From Syntrophomonadaceae bacterium (lineage in GTDB: Bacteria; Bacillota; Syntrophomonadia; Syntrophomonadales; Syntrophomonadaceae): a DNA stretch of 35,202 nt. This document shows positions 1 through 7,405 of this stretch, piece by piece. How positions within the stretch are numbered: the stretch's first letter is position 1; every line of letters starts with the position of its first letter. The stretch covers positions 1-35,202 of the forward strand of contig JAAYCK010000044.1 of the NCBI GenBank assembly GCA_012729835.1. The letters run 5' to 3'. Below the pieces are notes generated by a model. It saw only the letters and a list, made by a program, of their open reading frames with translations. It was not told the origin of the DNA and did not search any database. Made by a program: the position numbers and the translations under genes.

Positions 1-1
1 C

Positions 2-517
2 GGTCATTATTCTCCCATGTTTTACCCTGGCGACTTCGTCTATCTGCTCAAGCGCCGCCCGGAACTCATCGATTCGATACTGGGTCTGGACAATGTCACG
101 ATCTTGGATAGTTCGGTAACCGTCAATAAGACCATTGATGGTGATTCATACCACTGCAGTTTTCACCGTACTGAGGGCGGATGCCTGCTCGAACAGGACG
201 AACGCGAATCTATCTGTCGTCATTTTGTCTGTCCGGGAATCAATTGGGAGAGCGAACCTGCTCTGGCTCACTGGAAAACCTTTTTTGACCAGCTCTTTGA
301 ATATGAGATAGAAATCAACAATCGTATCGCGGAGATCATGCGGCAAAAGGGCTTCAGTCTGAGAGATGCAACTGGCCGCCGGGAATACTTCGCCCAGCTC
401 CTGTTAGCTTTTGCGGAGATTGACGCCAATCCTCCAGATTTCATGCGGGAGTGCCCGGCTGATGAAACGGCGGTTATTAACCGTCCCATCACCTATGGCA
501 AAGACTGGCCCTTGTAA
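2..517 (+). CDS. YkgJ-like cysteine-cluster protein, 5'-truncated by window edge
   Basis: The reading frame is open to the left edge of the window, so the N-terminus is missing; the ATG at 17 is probably internal. The visible part carries four cysteines in the order C-x11-C, then C-x4-C (YHCSFH...GGCLLE...SICRHFVCPG). This matches the second half of the YkgJ / Zn- or Fe-chelating cluster family (CxxC...CC...C.f.C), and the first half would lie upstream of base 1. The C-terminal half is helical and charged, with no membrane segment. The family is thought to bind a metal ion, but its role is unknown. The gene ends 67 bases before the cysteine synthase gene on the same strand, so the two could be co-transcribed. 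Family assignment rests only on cysteine spacing and is moderately sure; the function is unknown. Confidence 0.55.
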   Translation, partial: GHYSPMFYPGDFVYLLKRRPELIDSILGLDNVTILDSSVTVNKTIDGDSYHCSFHRTEGGCLLEQDERESICRHFVCPGINWESEPALAHWKTFFDQLFEYEIEINNRIAEIMRQKGFSLRDATGRREYFAQLLLAFAEIDANPPDFMRECPADETAVINRPITYGKDWPL

Positions 518-519
518 GC

Positions 520-525
520 TATAAT
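520..525 (+). promoter_or_regulatory. Candidate -10 box (TATAAT) upstream of the cysteine synthase gene
   Basis: A perfect TATAAT lies 59 bases before the ATG at 585, in the short gap after the preceding gene. No convincing -35 hexamer sits 16-18 bases upstream (GGCAAA or TGGCAA only), so this is a weak call. It would let the synthase gene be transcribed separately from its upstream neighbour. Confidence 0.3.
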
Positions 526-584
526 ATTCTGCAGTGTGATAACAAATTTTATTAGTTAGTCAAAGCGAATTAGGGGGAGAGTTC

Positions 585-1619
585 ATGGATTGGGAGAGGA
601 ACAACGGGATTTTAAATAACGTTCTGGAAGCAATCGGCCTTACACCGATGGTCCGCTTGGATAAAATGGCTGCTGATATTAATGCCGACATCTGCGTCAA
701 GCTTGAATACACTAATCCCAGCGGCAGTTTGAAAGATCGGGTGGTTCATAAGATAGTGGCCTTAGCCGAAGAAAGCGGTGAACTCAAGCCGGGCATGATA
801 CTGCTGGAAGGTACTACGGGAAATACTGGTATCGCAACTGCCATGGTGGGTGCTGCCAAGGGTTACCGGGTCATTATTGTAATGCCGGAAGGCATGAGTG
901 ACGAGAGAAAGAAGACCATCCGCTCTTACGGTGCTGAACTGGTTTTGACCCCGGGGGCGGAGACCGATGTCGATCTGGTGCTGGTCGAAGTGGAGAAGCT
1001 TAAAGAAAAGTATGGTGAACAGGTATTTGAAATCGGCCAGTTTTTCCGGCAAGGTAACCTGAAGGCCCATATGGACCATACCGCACCAGAGATATGGGAA
1101 CAAACGGCCGGCCAGCTGGACGTTCTAATAATGTGTCAGGGTACCGGCGGTACGGTTACTGGCACAGCCAAATATCTTAAAGAAATGAATCCTGACATCA
1201 AGGTCTATATTTCTGAGCCAGCTGAATCTCCTATTCTCGCCAAAGGCAAGATTGGCCAGCATAAGGTGCAGGGTATCGCCGATGGACTCATTCCGGAAAT
1301 TTTGGATCTGCAATATGTAGATGGTATAGTCCTGGTCAGCTCGGATGAATGCATGGAAACAGCAAGAGAAATGGCCCGCAGCGAAGGAATATTCTGCGGC
1401 ACATCCTCCGGCTGCAACGTGGCCGCCGCCCGCAAAGTAGCAAAAAAATACCCGGATAAAAAGATGATCGTCACCTTAATCAATGACAACGGCCTGCGTT
1501 ACCTCTCAACTGAACTCTGCGGCAGCGAAAACCCGCGCCAAGTGCTGGAGCGTGATTACGCCCTGAGCCAGGATAACCTCGACAAACTGGACAGTTATAA
1601 ACTGGAGGTCATTGAGTAG
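585..1619 (+). CDS. cysK: Cysteine synthase family PLP enzyme
   Basis: A fold-type II PLP enzyme of 344 residues, close to CysK but about 30 residues longer at the C-terminus. The PLP lysine is K50 in NPSGSLKDR. The substrate loop is TTGNTG (77-82), the phosphate-binding loop is GTGGT (185-189), and a second conserved loop is GTSSG (271-275). The expected reaction is O-acetylserine (or O-phosphoserine) plus sulfide giving cysteine, in the cytosol. The loop before TTGNTG reads LLEGTTGN where typical CysK has EPTSGNTG, and the region before the C-terminus reads LINDNGLRYLST. An O-phosphoserine- or homocysteine-type relative is therefore possible. There is no CBS regulatory domain. The start is supported by GGGGGAG just upstream of ATG. 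The gene converges on proA across a repeat element. The family is certain, the exact acceptor substrate is not. Confidence 0.85.
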   Translation: MDWERNNGILNNVLEAIGLTPMVRLDKMAADINADICVKLEYTNPSGSLKDRVVHKIVALAEESGELKPGMILLEGTTGNTGIATAMVGAAKGYRVIIVMPEGMSDERKKTIRSYGAELVLTPGAETDVDLVLVEVEKLKEKYGEQVFEIGQFFRQGNLKAHMDHTAPEIWEQTAGQLDVLIMCQGTGGTVTGTAKYLKEMNPDIKVYISEPAESPILAKGKIGQHKVQGIADGLIPEILDLQYVDGIVLVSSDECMETAREMARSEGIFCGTSSGCNVAAARKVAKKYPDKKMIVTLINDNGLRYLSTELCGSENPRQVLERDYALSQDNLDKLDSYKLEVIE

Positions 1620-1624
1620 CGGGA

Positions 1625-1872
1625 TTTTTTTGCCACAGATTAGCACAGATTCACACAGATTTTTCTGATGAACCAGGGATATATGTTAAAACCGAATGAT
1701 GGTCTGCTAGAGCAAGGGATGGGCTATTGATTTGCCCGACAAAAACCTTGGGCTTTAAAACAGTATTATGTGAAAATGGCAGACAATAAATAAGCCAAAT
1801 TAGATAGGATTGTTTCCCATCAATCTGGCTCTTTTAATTTGCGTGAATCTGTATCCATCTCTGGCAAAAAAA
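1625..1872. repeat. MITE-like inverted-repeat element with 10-bp-phased CACAGAT words
   Basis: The outer arms, 1625-1656 and 1841-1872, are inverted copies matching at 26 of 32 positions; both begin TTTTTTTGCCA. In the left arm CACAGAT occurs three times at exactly 10-bp spacing (1634, 1644, 1654), and the right arm keeps the same phase. The element fills the whole gap between two convergent genes. Its left end lies 6 bases after the cysK stop and its right end one base from the proA stop. No ORF is seen inside. A 15-base solo copy of one arm lies at 3277-3291, and a related element lies at 11439-11660. Confidence 0.6.
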
Positions 1873-1873
1873 G

Positions 1874-3133
1874 TTATCTAATCTGCCCATCGCCGTAGAT
1901 GATGTATTTGATAGTAGTCAGCTCAGTCAGGCCCATAGGGCCACGGGCGTGGAGCTTCTGAGTAGAGATGCCCATTTCGGCACCAAATCCGAATACTCCT
2001 CCGTCTGTAAAGCGAGTGGATGCATTGGCATAGACTGCTGCCGCATCTACTGCTGCCATGAACCGCCGAACCGCGCTGTAGCTCTCACTTACAATGGCCT
2101 CGCTGTGACCGGTGCCATGACGGTTGATGTGCTCAATGGCCTCTTCCACACTGTCTACTACCTTGACCGCCAGTATGAGATCCAGATACTCGGTGTCCCA
2201 ATCCTCAAGGGTAGCTTCTTTCAAGCCAGTCACTATCTGACGGGTACGATCACAGCCTCTGATCTCCACACCGGCACCCATTAATTCAGCCAGCATTCCG
2301 GGCAGAAAAACCTCAGCAATACTACGGTGTACCAGCAGTTTCTCCGCAGCGTTGCATACAGAAGGCCGCTGCACCTTGGCATTGAACATAATCCTTTGCG
2401 CCTTTTCCAGGTCAGCAAACTCGTCTACATAGACATGACAGTTTCCCATGCCGGTCATGATATAGGGAACGGTGGCATGGTCCAGCACCACCTGTTTCAA
2501 GCCCTTGCCGCCGCGAGGTATTACGACATCAATATAATCATTCATTTTCAGCATAAAGACCACCGCATCGCGGTCTTCACTGTCAATCAGCTGTATCGCT
2601 CCGCCTGGTATGCCGGTTTGTGAGGCTGCTGTGGCAATAGTCCGGGTGATGACCCGGTTGGAATTCAGGGCCTCTTCCCCTCCCCGTAGGATGATTGCGT
2701 TTCCGGCCTTCAGACAAAGACCAACCGCATCAGCAGTCACATTGGGCCGAGATTCATAGATGATACCAACTACTCCAATGGGGGTCCGTATACGCCCGAT
2801 ATCCAATCCATTAGGCCGGCGCCACATGGAAAGGACCTCGCCGACTGGATCAGGCAAAGCCGCCATTTCGCGCAACCCCTTGGCCATATCCCTTACCCGG
2901 GCATCGTTTAACATAAGACGTTCCAGCAACGCAGAACTAAGGCCCTGTTCACGCCCCTGCTGCAGATCTATCTCATTAGCAGCTATGATAGCTTCACTGT
3001 TCTCCTCTAGAGCAGCTGCCATAGCCATCAATGCATCGTTTTTGACGGTAGTCGAAGCAGTAGCCAGAATGCGTGCAGCCGCCTTGGCCTGATTGCCCTG
3101 TTCCAAAAGCATCGCTTGTAAATTGCTGTCCAT
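1874..3133 (-). CDS. proA: Glutamate-5-semialdehyde dehydrogenase (gamma-glutamyl phosphate reductase)
   Basis: Second enzyme of proline synthesis: it reduces gamma-glutamyl phosphate to glutamate semialdehyde with NADPH. At 419 residues it is full length for ProA. Recognisable segments are the IGVVGIIYESRPNVT stretch, LRGGEEALNSN, the RGGKGL motif and the catalytic cysteine in QRPSVCNAAEKLL. The C-terminus has the conserved GFGAEMGISTQKLHARGPMG block. I start it at the ATG at 3133 because CGGGGAGG lies 8 bases upstream. The frame runs 30 codons further, but that extension enters a repeat hairpin and has no family similarity. It lies downstream of proB on the same strand with a 164-base gap. 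The two enzymes act in succession and probably share a transcript starting in the obg region. Confidence 0.97.
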   Translation of the reverse strand: MDSNLQAMLLEQGNQAKAAARILATASTTVKNDALMAMAAALEENSEAIIAANEIDLQQGREQGLSSALLERLMLNDARVRDMAKGLREMAALPDPVGEVLSMWRRPNGLDIGRIRTPIGVVGIIYESRPNVTADAVGLCLKAGNAIILRGGEEALNSNRVITRTIATAASQTGIPGGAIQLIDSEDRDAVVFMLKMNDYIDVVIPRGGKGLKQVVLDHATVPYIMTGMGNCHVYVDEFADLEKAQRIMFNAKVQRPSVCNAAEKLLVHRSIAEVFLPGMLAELMGAGVEIRGCDRTRQIVTGLKEATLEDWDTEYLDLILAVKVVDSVEEAIEHINRHGTGHSEAIVSESYSAVRRFMAAVDAAAVYANASTRFTDGGVFGFGAEMGISTQKLHARGPMGLTELTTIKYIIYGDGQIR

Positions 3134-3189
3134 TGTCCTAACCTCCCCGTATCTCATTAATTTACCACTGATACACCAGTGGCTATATC

Positions 3190-3249
3190 GTAGGGGCGGA
3201 TTCCATATCCGCCCATTCCTCATTCAGGCGGCATGGAATCCGCCCCTAC
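3190..3249. repeat. Long intergenic hairpin between proB and proA
   Basis: Arms 3190-3213 and 3227-3249 are reverse complements apart from one small gap; each contains GGGGCGGATTCCAT or its complement. The left arm is itself partly palindromic (GGCGGAT...ATCCGCC), so the whole can fold as nested stems. There is no T-tract, so it does not look like a simple terminator. It resembles the dispersed palindromic repeats seen between genes in many bacterial genomes. Because it lies inside the proB-proA transcript, it may affect RNA stability or relative expression. Confidence 0.6.
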
Positions 3250-3276
3250 AAAACTCATAACACCTTTATAAAAAAC

Positions 3277-3291
3277 AATCTGTGGCAAAAA
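3277..3291. repeat. Solo arm related to the 1625-1872 element
   Basis: The 15-base word AATCTGTGGCAAAAA is the exact reverse complement of the start of the left arm at 1627-1641. It stands alone just downstream of the proB stop. It could be a decayed copy or a seed site for the repeat family. Confidence 0.35.
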
Positions 3292-3297
3292 TCGTTC

Positions 3298-4434
3298 CTA
3301 CCCATTTACCCACAGATTATTACGATGTATAACTTCGTCGTAGTCCTTGCCGTCCAGGATCTTCTCGATCTCCGTGCTTTTTTTCCCGGCGATAAGCCTG
3401 ATCTCTTCCGAACTGTAATTGACCATGCCGCGGGCGATCTCCCGACCGTCGGCTGAACAAACTGCTATGACTGCGCCTCTTTCAAACTCACCATCCACTC
3501 CTACCACTCCAGATGGAAGCAGACTTTTACCCCGATTTAGCAGCGCCTGCTGGGCTCCGTTATCAATCATAACACTGCCCTGGGTCAAAGTGCCGAAAGC
3601 GATCCATTTCTTGCGGGCATGCATCTTTTCCTCCCGGGGGACAAACAATGTACCTAAATTATCACCGTCAACTACGCGGCGGATGACATCCTTTTCTCCG
3701 CTGTTGGCAATTACCATGGGTACACCGGAAGCCATACAGATGCGGGCTGCCTTAAGTTTAGTGAGCATTCCGCCACTGGCAAAGCTGCTGCCCCGCGTCC
3801 GGGAATTGTCTTCCATGGCGTCGTTTATCTCAGTGACTTCACTCAGCAAAGCCGCCTGAGAATTGCTGCGTGGGTCGCAGTCATACAGGCCATCAACGTC
3901 AGACAAAATGATCAGCAGGTTAGCATCCACCAGCCCGGCTACCATGGCCGACAGGGTGTCATTGTCACCAAACTTGAGCTCTTCGACTACCACAGTATCA
4001 TTTTCATTAATAACCGGGATAACTTCCATTCCCAGGATTGCCAGCAGTGCATTGGTGGCGTTAAGATAGCGCAGACGCTCGTCCAGGTCACCGCGGGTCA
4101 AAAGGACCTGAGCCACAGTCTTATCATATTCGGCGAAAAATTTTTCGTAGAGGTGCATCAAGGCCCCCTGCCCGATAGCGGCCAGGGCTTGTTTTCCCGG
4201 CATAGTGCGGGGTATCTTCTTGAAACCCATCCGGTTGGCTCCCACCCCAACGGCTCCAGAACTGACCAGCAGGACCTCCACCCCGCGATTATGTAAATCT
4301 GCCATTTCCCGCACCAGGTTTTCGATCCTTTGCAGGTTGACCTTGCCATTGGCATAGGTCAAAGTGCTGGTGCCAACCTTCACCACGATTCGTTTGGCTT
4401 GCCCTAATTCCTCCCGCCAGCTCAATTCTCCCAT
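3298..4434 (-). CDS. proB: Glutamate 5-kinase
   Basis: First enzyme of proline synthesis: it phosphorylates glutamate with ATP. The amino-acid kinase domain begins at RIVVKVGTSTL and includes SSGAVGVG, INENDTV and a GDNDTLSA segment. A C-terminal PUA domain (about the last 95 residues, from KKWIAFGTL) is present, as in full-length ProB. The protein is 378 residues from the ATG at 4434. Start choice is uncertain. GAGGAG abuts that ATG directly, so the TTG at 4425, nine bases after GAGGAG, may be the real start (375 residues). A TTG at 4467 would overlap the end of obg. The gene follows obg within 20 bases and precedes proA, so it is likely co-transcribed with both. ProB is normally feedback-inhibited by proline. 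Confidence 0.96.
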   Translation of the reverse strand: MGELSWREELGQAKRIVVKVGTSTLTYANGKVNLQRIENLVREMADLHNRGVEVLLVSSGAVGVGANRMGFKKIPRTMPGKQALAAIGQGALMHLYEKFFAEYDKTVAQVLLTRGDLDERLRYLNATNALLAILGMEVIPVINENDTVVVEELKFGDNDTLSAMVAGLVDANLLIILSDVDGLYDCDPRSNSQAALLSEVTEINDAMEDNSRTRGSSFASGGMLTKLKAARICMASGVPMVIANSGEKDVIRRVVDGDNLGTLFVPREEKMHARKKWIAFGTLTQGSVMIDNGAQQALLNRGKSLLPSGVVGVDGEFERGAVIAVCSADGREIARGMVNYSSEEIRLIAGKKSTEIEKILDGKDYDEVIHRNNLWVNG

Positions 4435-4450
4435 CTCCTCAACGTGTTCA

Positions 4451-5713
4451 CTACTCGCTGTAATCAAATTCCATGCTGCTTATCCTTACGGTGTCGCCTT
4501 CCTTGATGCCCATTTTCCTCAGTTGGCTCTCCAGTCCCATGTGTTCAAGCGTCCGCTGAAAGCGTTTTAATCCTTCATCAGTAGTGAAGTTGGTCATGGC
4601 CATCAGCTTCTCAATGCGTTTACCGCTGACCTCGTATACCCCGTCAACCACATTGATCATAAAGGCTTCCTCTTCCTCGAAGCGTCTTAACACCGGCTCC
4701 TCGCTGATGACCACTGCCTCACGCGGAAGGCTTTGCAGCAGTTCCCATGCCTTATCCATCAAGGGCTCTATGCCGTCTCCAGTTGCTGCTGAAATCGGAT
4801 ACACTTTGTCGCCAAACAGCTCCTGTAAGTGTTCCAGATTCTCTGCCGCCTCCGGCAGATCCATTTTATTGGCTGCCACCAGCCACGGTCGCTCTAATAA
4901 ATCAGCCCGATAGTGTTCAAGCTCCCCGCGCAGGGTCTCGTAATCTTCTATGACATCCCGTCCCTCGGTCTGGGCCGTATCCAGCACAAATATTAACAAT
5001 CTGGTGCGCTCAATGTGACGCAGGAATTCATGCCCCAAACCAGTACCCTCGTGGGCTCCTGCGATGAGGCCTGGTATATCGGCAATTACAAAGGCATCCC
5101 GGCTTTTGGTCTGGACCACTCCCAGATTGGGCACCAGCGTGGTAAAGGGATAATCGGCTACCTTAGGTCGGGCTGCCGATACCCTGGATATGAAAGTCGA
5201 TTTGCCCGCATTAGGGAAGCCTACCAGGCCTACATCAGCCAGTAGTTTCAATTCCAATCTTATATAGCGTTCTTCCCCGGGCTCGCCATTCTCTGAAACC
5301 GAAGGCGCCCGGTTGACAGAATTAGAAAAGCGGGCATTGCCACGGCCGCCACGCCCGCCACGGGCTACTATCGCCTGCTGTCCGACCTCCACCAGGTCGC
5401 CTATCAGTTCACCAGTATCGTCATCGCGGATTATGGTCCCCACCGGCACCTTAACCAACATATCTTCGCCAGCGGCACCGTGCATGTTCTTGCCCTGACC
5501 GTGCACCCCGCGTTCCGCCTTGAAATGGCGATGGTATTTGAAATCCATTAAGGTAGCCAGATTATCATCAGCAATAAATATTACATGGCCTCCCCGTCCG
5601 CCGTCACCGCCGGCGGGTCCGCCCATGGGTACGTATTTTTCACGACGAAAAGCAATGATGCCATTGCCGCCATCGCCGCCTTTTACATATATCTTAGCGC
5701 GATCTACAAACAT
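4451..5713 (-). CDS. obg: Obg family ribosome-associated GTPase
   Basis: An essential GTPase linked to large-subunit assembly and, in Bacillus, to sporulation and stress signalling. The protein is 420 residues. The glycine-rich Obg fold occupies about 1-158. The G domain has G1 GFPNAGKS (165-172), G3 DIPG (212-215), G4 NKMD (282-285) and G5 SAAT (308-311). An OCT domain lies at about 345-412, as in Firmicute Obg. The ATG start has AGGAGTG six bases upstream. Order spo0B-obg is the same as in Bacillus subtilis. Here proB and proA follow directly downstream. Confidence 0.97.
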   Translation of the reverse strand: MFVDRAKIYVKGGDGGNGIIAFRREKYVPMGGPAGGDGGRGGHVIFIADDNLATLMDFKYHRHFKAERGVHGQGKNMHGAAGEDMLVKVPVGTIIRDDDTGELIGDLVEVGQQAIVARGGRGGRGNARFSNSVNRAPSVSENGEPGEERYIRLELKLLADVGLVGFPNAGKSTFISRVSAARPKVADYPFTTLVPNLGVVQTKSRDAFVIADIPGLIAGAHEGTGLGHEFLRHIERTRLLIFVLDTAQTEGRDVIEDYETLRGELEHYRADLLERPWLVAANKMDLPEAAENLEHLQELFGDKVYPISAATGDGIEPLMDKAWELLQSLPREAVVISEEPVLRRFEEEEAFMINVVDGVYEVSGKRIEKLMAMTNFTTDEGLKRFQRTLEHMGLESQLRKMGIKEGDTVRISSMEFDYSE

Positions 5714-5751
5714 TGGTACACTCCTGGCTGTAAAATTTCTACTGGAATAAT

Positions 5752-6210
5752 TTAAGCCGTAACCCGGCTTTCATAAGGGGACTCCGGCAGGTATTTGCTA
5801 GTAAAAACCAACCGGCAGGAATTGCCCTCCTGGTAGATGGACAGGGTCACGGTGGCATAATCCTCATCATCGCCAAATTTGGCCAGTTTTTTACTGAGAT
5901 CCTTCAATGCCTGTCCTGGCTGCCCATTTAGCAGCAGCGGATCAATGGAGTCGGTTTTAATCTCATTATACTCTAGTATTATGCCCAAATCCCGGGCAGC
6001 TAACATCTGATTATAAAGATATAATGCCACTTGCGGCGGAGCCTGCTCAAAAAGAGCTCTCTCGCTGGCTGCCTGTTCGGCAACACTGACAATATATTTT
6101 TTAGCCATCTCGTGTCGCCCCAGGTCAATATAACTCATAATAACCTGAAGGTGATTCCCATAATCATGGCGTACTCTCCTGAGCAGCTGGACCATATCCG
6201 CACTCTCCAA
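5752..6210 (-). CDS. Spo0B-like phosphotransferase / SpoOB-type alpha-helical domain protein
   Basis: A protein of 152 residues immediately upstream of obg, where Bacillus carries spo0B. The N-terminal helix LLRRVRHDYGNHLQVI matches the Spo0B-type histidine box, with H15 as the candidate phosphorylated residue. A second helix follows, then a short C-terminal alpha/beta part (ALKDLSKKL to SRLV-type strands) like the degenerate ATPase half of Spo0B. It is shorter than Bacillus Spo0B and has no ATP-binding G boxes. In Bacillus, Spo0B passes phosphate from Spo0F to Spo0A; a role in sporulation initiation is inferred here, not shown. The start is a TTG with GGGGGAC upstream, and an internal ATG five codons later is the alternative. 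A hairpin separates it from rpmA. Confidence 0.65.
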   Translation of the reverse strand: MESADMVQLLRRVRHDYGNHLQVIMSYIDLGRHEMAKKYIVSVAEQAASERALFEQAPPQVALYLYNQMLAARDLGIILEYNEIKTDSIDPLLLNGQPGQALKDLSKKLAKFGDDEDYATVTLSIYQEGNSCRLVFTSKYLPESPYESRVTA

Positions 6211-6239
6211 CGCCGTCCCCCCTCGTCTAAAAACAATAG

Positions 6240-6263
6240 TAGGGAAAGCAGCAACTTTCCCTA
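6240..6263 (-). terminator. Hairpin after rpmA (attenuator-like)
   Basis: A perfect 9-bp stem (6240-6248 with 6255-6263, TAGGGAAAG) has a 6-base loop. Read leftward, it is followed by CTATTGTTTTTAG. The T-tract is broken, so termination is probably partial. That would lower the Spo0B-obg-pro genes relative to the ribosomal protein genes. Confidence 0.5.
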
Positions 6264-6297
6264 CCTTAACTCTAATATGATATCTATCCTGATGCGT

Positions 6298-6594
6298 CTA
6301 TGAGCTCAAACTGCTGTCAACAGGGTAAACACTGACCTGTTTCTTGTCTCTGCCTTTTCTCTCAAACTTAACTTTTCCATCGACCACGGCAAAGAGAGTA
6401 TCATCTCCGCCGATCATAACGTTGTTACCCGGGTGGATCTTGGTTCCACGTTGCCGGACCAGGATATTGCCAGCGCGAACGACCTGACCGTCATACCTTT
6501 TGACTCCCAGTCGTTTGGATTCGCTGTCACGACCGTTCTTAGAACTGCCGACACCCTTTTTATGTGCAAAGAGTTGTAAATCAAATTTAAACAT
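6298..6594 (-). CDS. rpmA: 50S ribosomal protein L27 with cleavable N-terminal extension
   Basis: Large-subunit protein reaching the peptidyl-transferase centre. It is 98 residues. The mature start [14 protein letters not shown] is preceded by [10 protein letters not shown]. In Firmicutes such an extension (consensus LQFFA before the cut) is removed by the Prp cysteine protease, whose gene lies just upstream here. The cut would fall after residue 10. The LQLFA form differs from the usual LQFFA by one residue. The ATG has AGGAGG nine bases upstream. It is co-transcribed with rplU and prp. Confidence 0.97.
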   Translation of the reverse strand: MFKFDLQLFAHKKGVGSSKNGRDSESKRLGVKRYDGQVVRAGNILVRQRGTKIHPGNNVMIGGDDTLFAVVDGKVKFERKGRDKKQVSVYPVDSSLSS

Positions 6595-6595
6595 T

Positions 6596-6922
6596 TCAAG
6601 ACCTCCTTATTACATCAAGAAACTCACTATATACTTCCTGCATGGCCAGCAACCCTGCCTCCATGGTGGTTAGAATGACCTGGGCCTTTTCCTGTTCCCA
6701 CTCGTTCAATCCAACCGGGAGTTCGCAGCTGATCCATCCGTCGCTTATCTCATATATTACCTCGTGAGAAAGATGTTTGATCAGCCCCAGCAGAGCAGTC
6801 TGAGTGATGGCGGAAACCCCTGCACAGTAGATGTTCTCCCCTGCCTCCAGATTTCCGGCATGACCCTGGACTGAAAAAGATTTTATCCTTTCATCATCCA
6901 GCTTCAGAATTACTTGTATCAT
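6596..6922 (-). CDS. prp: Ribosomal-processing cysteine protease Prp (YsxB)
   Basis: A protein of 108 residues located between rplU and rpmA, the conserved position for this gene. The catalytic pair is visible as H21 in QGHAG and C33 in IYCAGVSAI, the spacing known from Staphylococcus Prp. Family members cut the N-terminal extension from L27, and the L27 next door has such an extension. It starts with ATG a few bases after the rplU stop and ends just before rpmA, so all three are translated from one message. It is cytosolic. Confidence 0.93.
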   Translation of the reverse strand: MIQVILKLDDERIKSFSVQGHAGNLEAGENIYCAGVSAITQTALLGLIKHLSHEVIYEISDGWISCELPVGLNEWEQEKAQVILTTMEAGLLAMQEVYSEFLDVIRRS

Positions 6923-6926
6923 CAGC

Positions 6927-7241
6927 TTATGCTATGATTTTTTCGATCTTGATCTTGGTGAATGGTTGCCGGTGACCCTGCTTTTTACGATAATTCTTGC
7001 GTTTTTTGTACTTGTAGACCACTATTTTTTTGTGTTTACCCTGCTCCAGAACCACTGCTTCGACCTTGGCTCCGGCCACCAGCGGATTGCCGATTTTGAC
7101 TCCACCGTTTTCCTCGCCTACCATGAGGACCTGGTCCAGGGTGATCTGCTGGCCGGCTTCGATCTCAAGCTTTTCGATCTTAAGCACCGTGCCTTCGCTG
7201 ACCTTGTACTGTTTCCCGCCTGTTTGAATGATTGCATACAT
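6927..7241 (-). CDS. rplU: 50S ribosomal protein L21
   Basis: A 104-residue ribosomal protein, normal for the family. [17 protein letters not shown] at the start and the basic tail [17 protein letters not shown] are diagnostic. It leads the rplU-prp-rpmA group. A strong promoter and a structured leader precede it (7242-7354), consistent with regulation of ribosomal protein supply at the leader RNA. GGAGGTG lies 11 bases before ATG. Confidence 0.98.
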   Translation of the reverse strand: MYAIIQTGGKQYKVSEGTVLKIEKLEIEAGQQITLDQVLMVGEENGGVKIGNPLVAGAKVEAVVLEQGKHKKIVVYKYKKRKNYRKKQGHRQPFTKIKIEKIIA

Positions 7242-7347
7242 CGTTTAGAAAAACACCTCCACGCTTTTTAGACTCGCCAGTCTCAAGGCAGGCAAAATGC
7301 CATTTAGGAGCCCGGACCGTGCGGTTGCAAAAACTGCAACCAGAATA
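7242..7347 (-). ncRNA. Putative L21 leader RNA
   Basis: The untranslated leader between the promoter and rplU. It begins with a clean stem-loop (GGTTGCA pairs with TGCAACC, 7323-7341). A conserved-looking stretch follows with GGGCTCCTAAATGGC and TTGCCTGCCTTGAGACTGG, then a small stem near GACTGGCGAGTC. Position and layout fit the Firmicute L21 leader family, in which L21 is thought to control its own operon. I recognise it mainly from context; a covariance-model search would settle it. Confidence 0.55.
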
Positions 7348-7348
7348 G

Positions 7349-7377
7349 ACCTTACCATATAAAAGCCATACCGTCAA
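7349..7377 (-). promoter_or_regulatory. Sigma-A-type promoter for rplU operon
   Basis: TTGACG (7377-7372) and TAAGGT (7354-7349) are separated by exactly 17 bases. The site sits in the gap after rng and before the leader hairpin. It gives the ribosomal protein genes their own start, independent of the long upstream transcript. Confidence 0.65.
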
Positions 7378-7405
7378 GCGATGCCCGGTAGGATATCGGT
7401 AATGG

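Noticed and set aside
1634-1660. CRISPR array
   Set aside because: The 10-bp words are far too short and have no spacer structure; no cas genes are near.
3134-3223. 30-codon N-terminal extension of proA
   Set aside because: It runs into the intergenic hairpin, has no family similarity, and a strong ribosome site marks the ATG at 3133.
3419-3859. Plus-strand open frame opposite proB
   Set aside because: It is antisense to a full-length conserved enzyme and has no family features.
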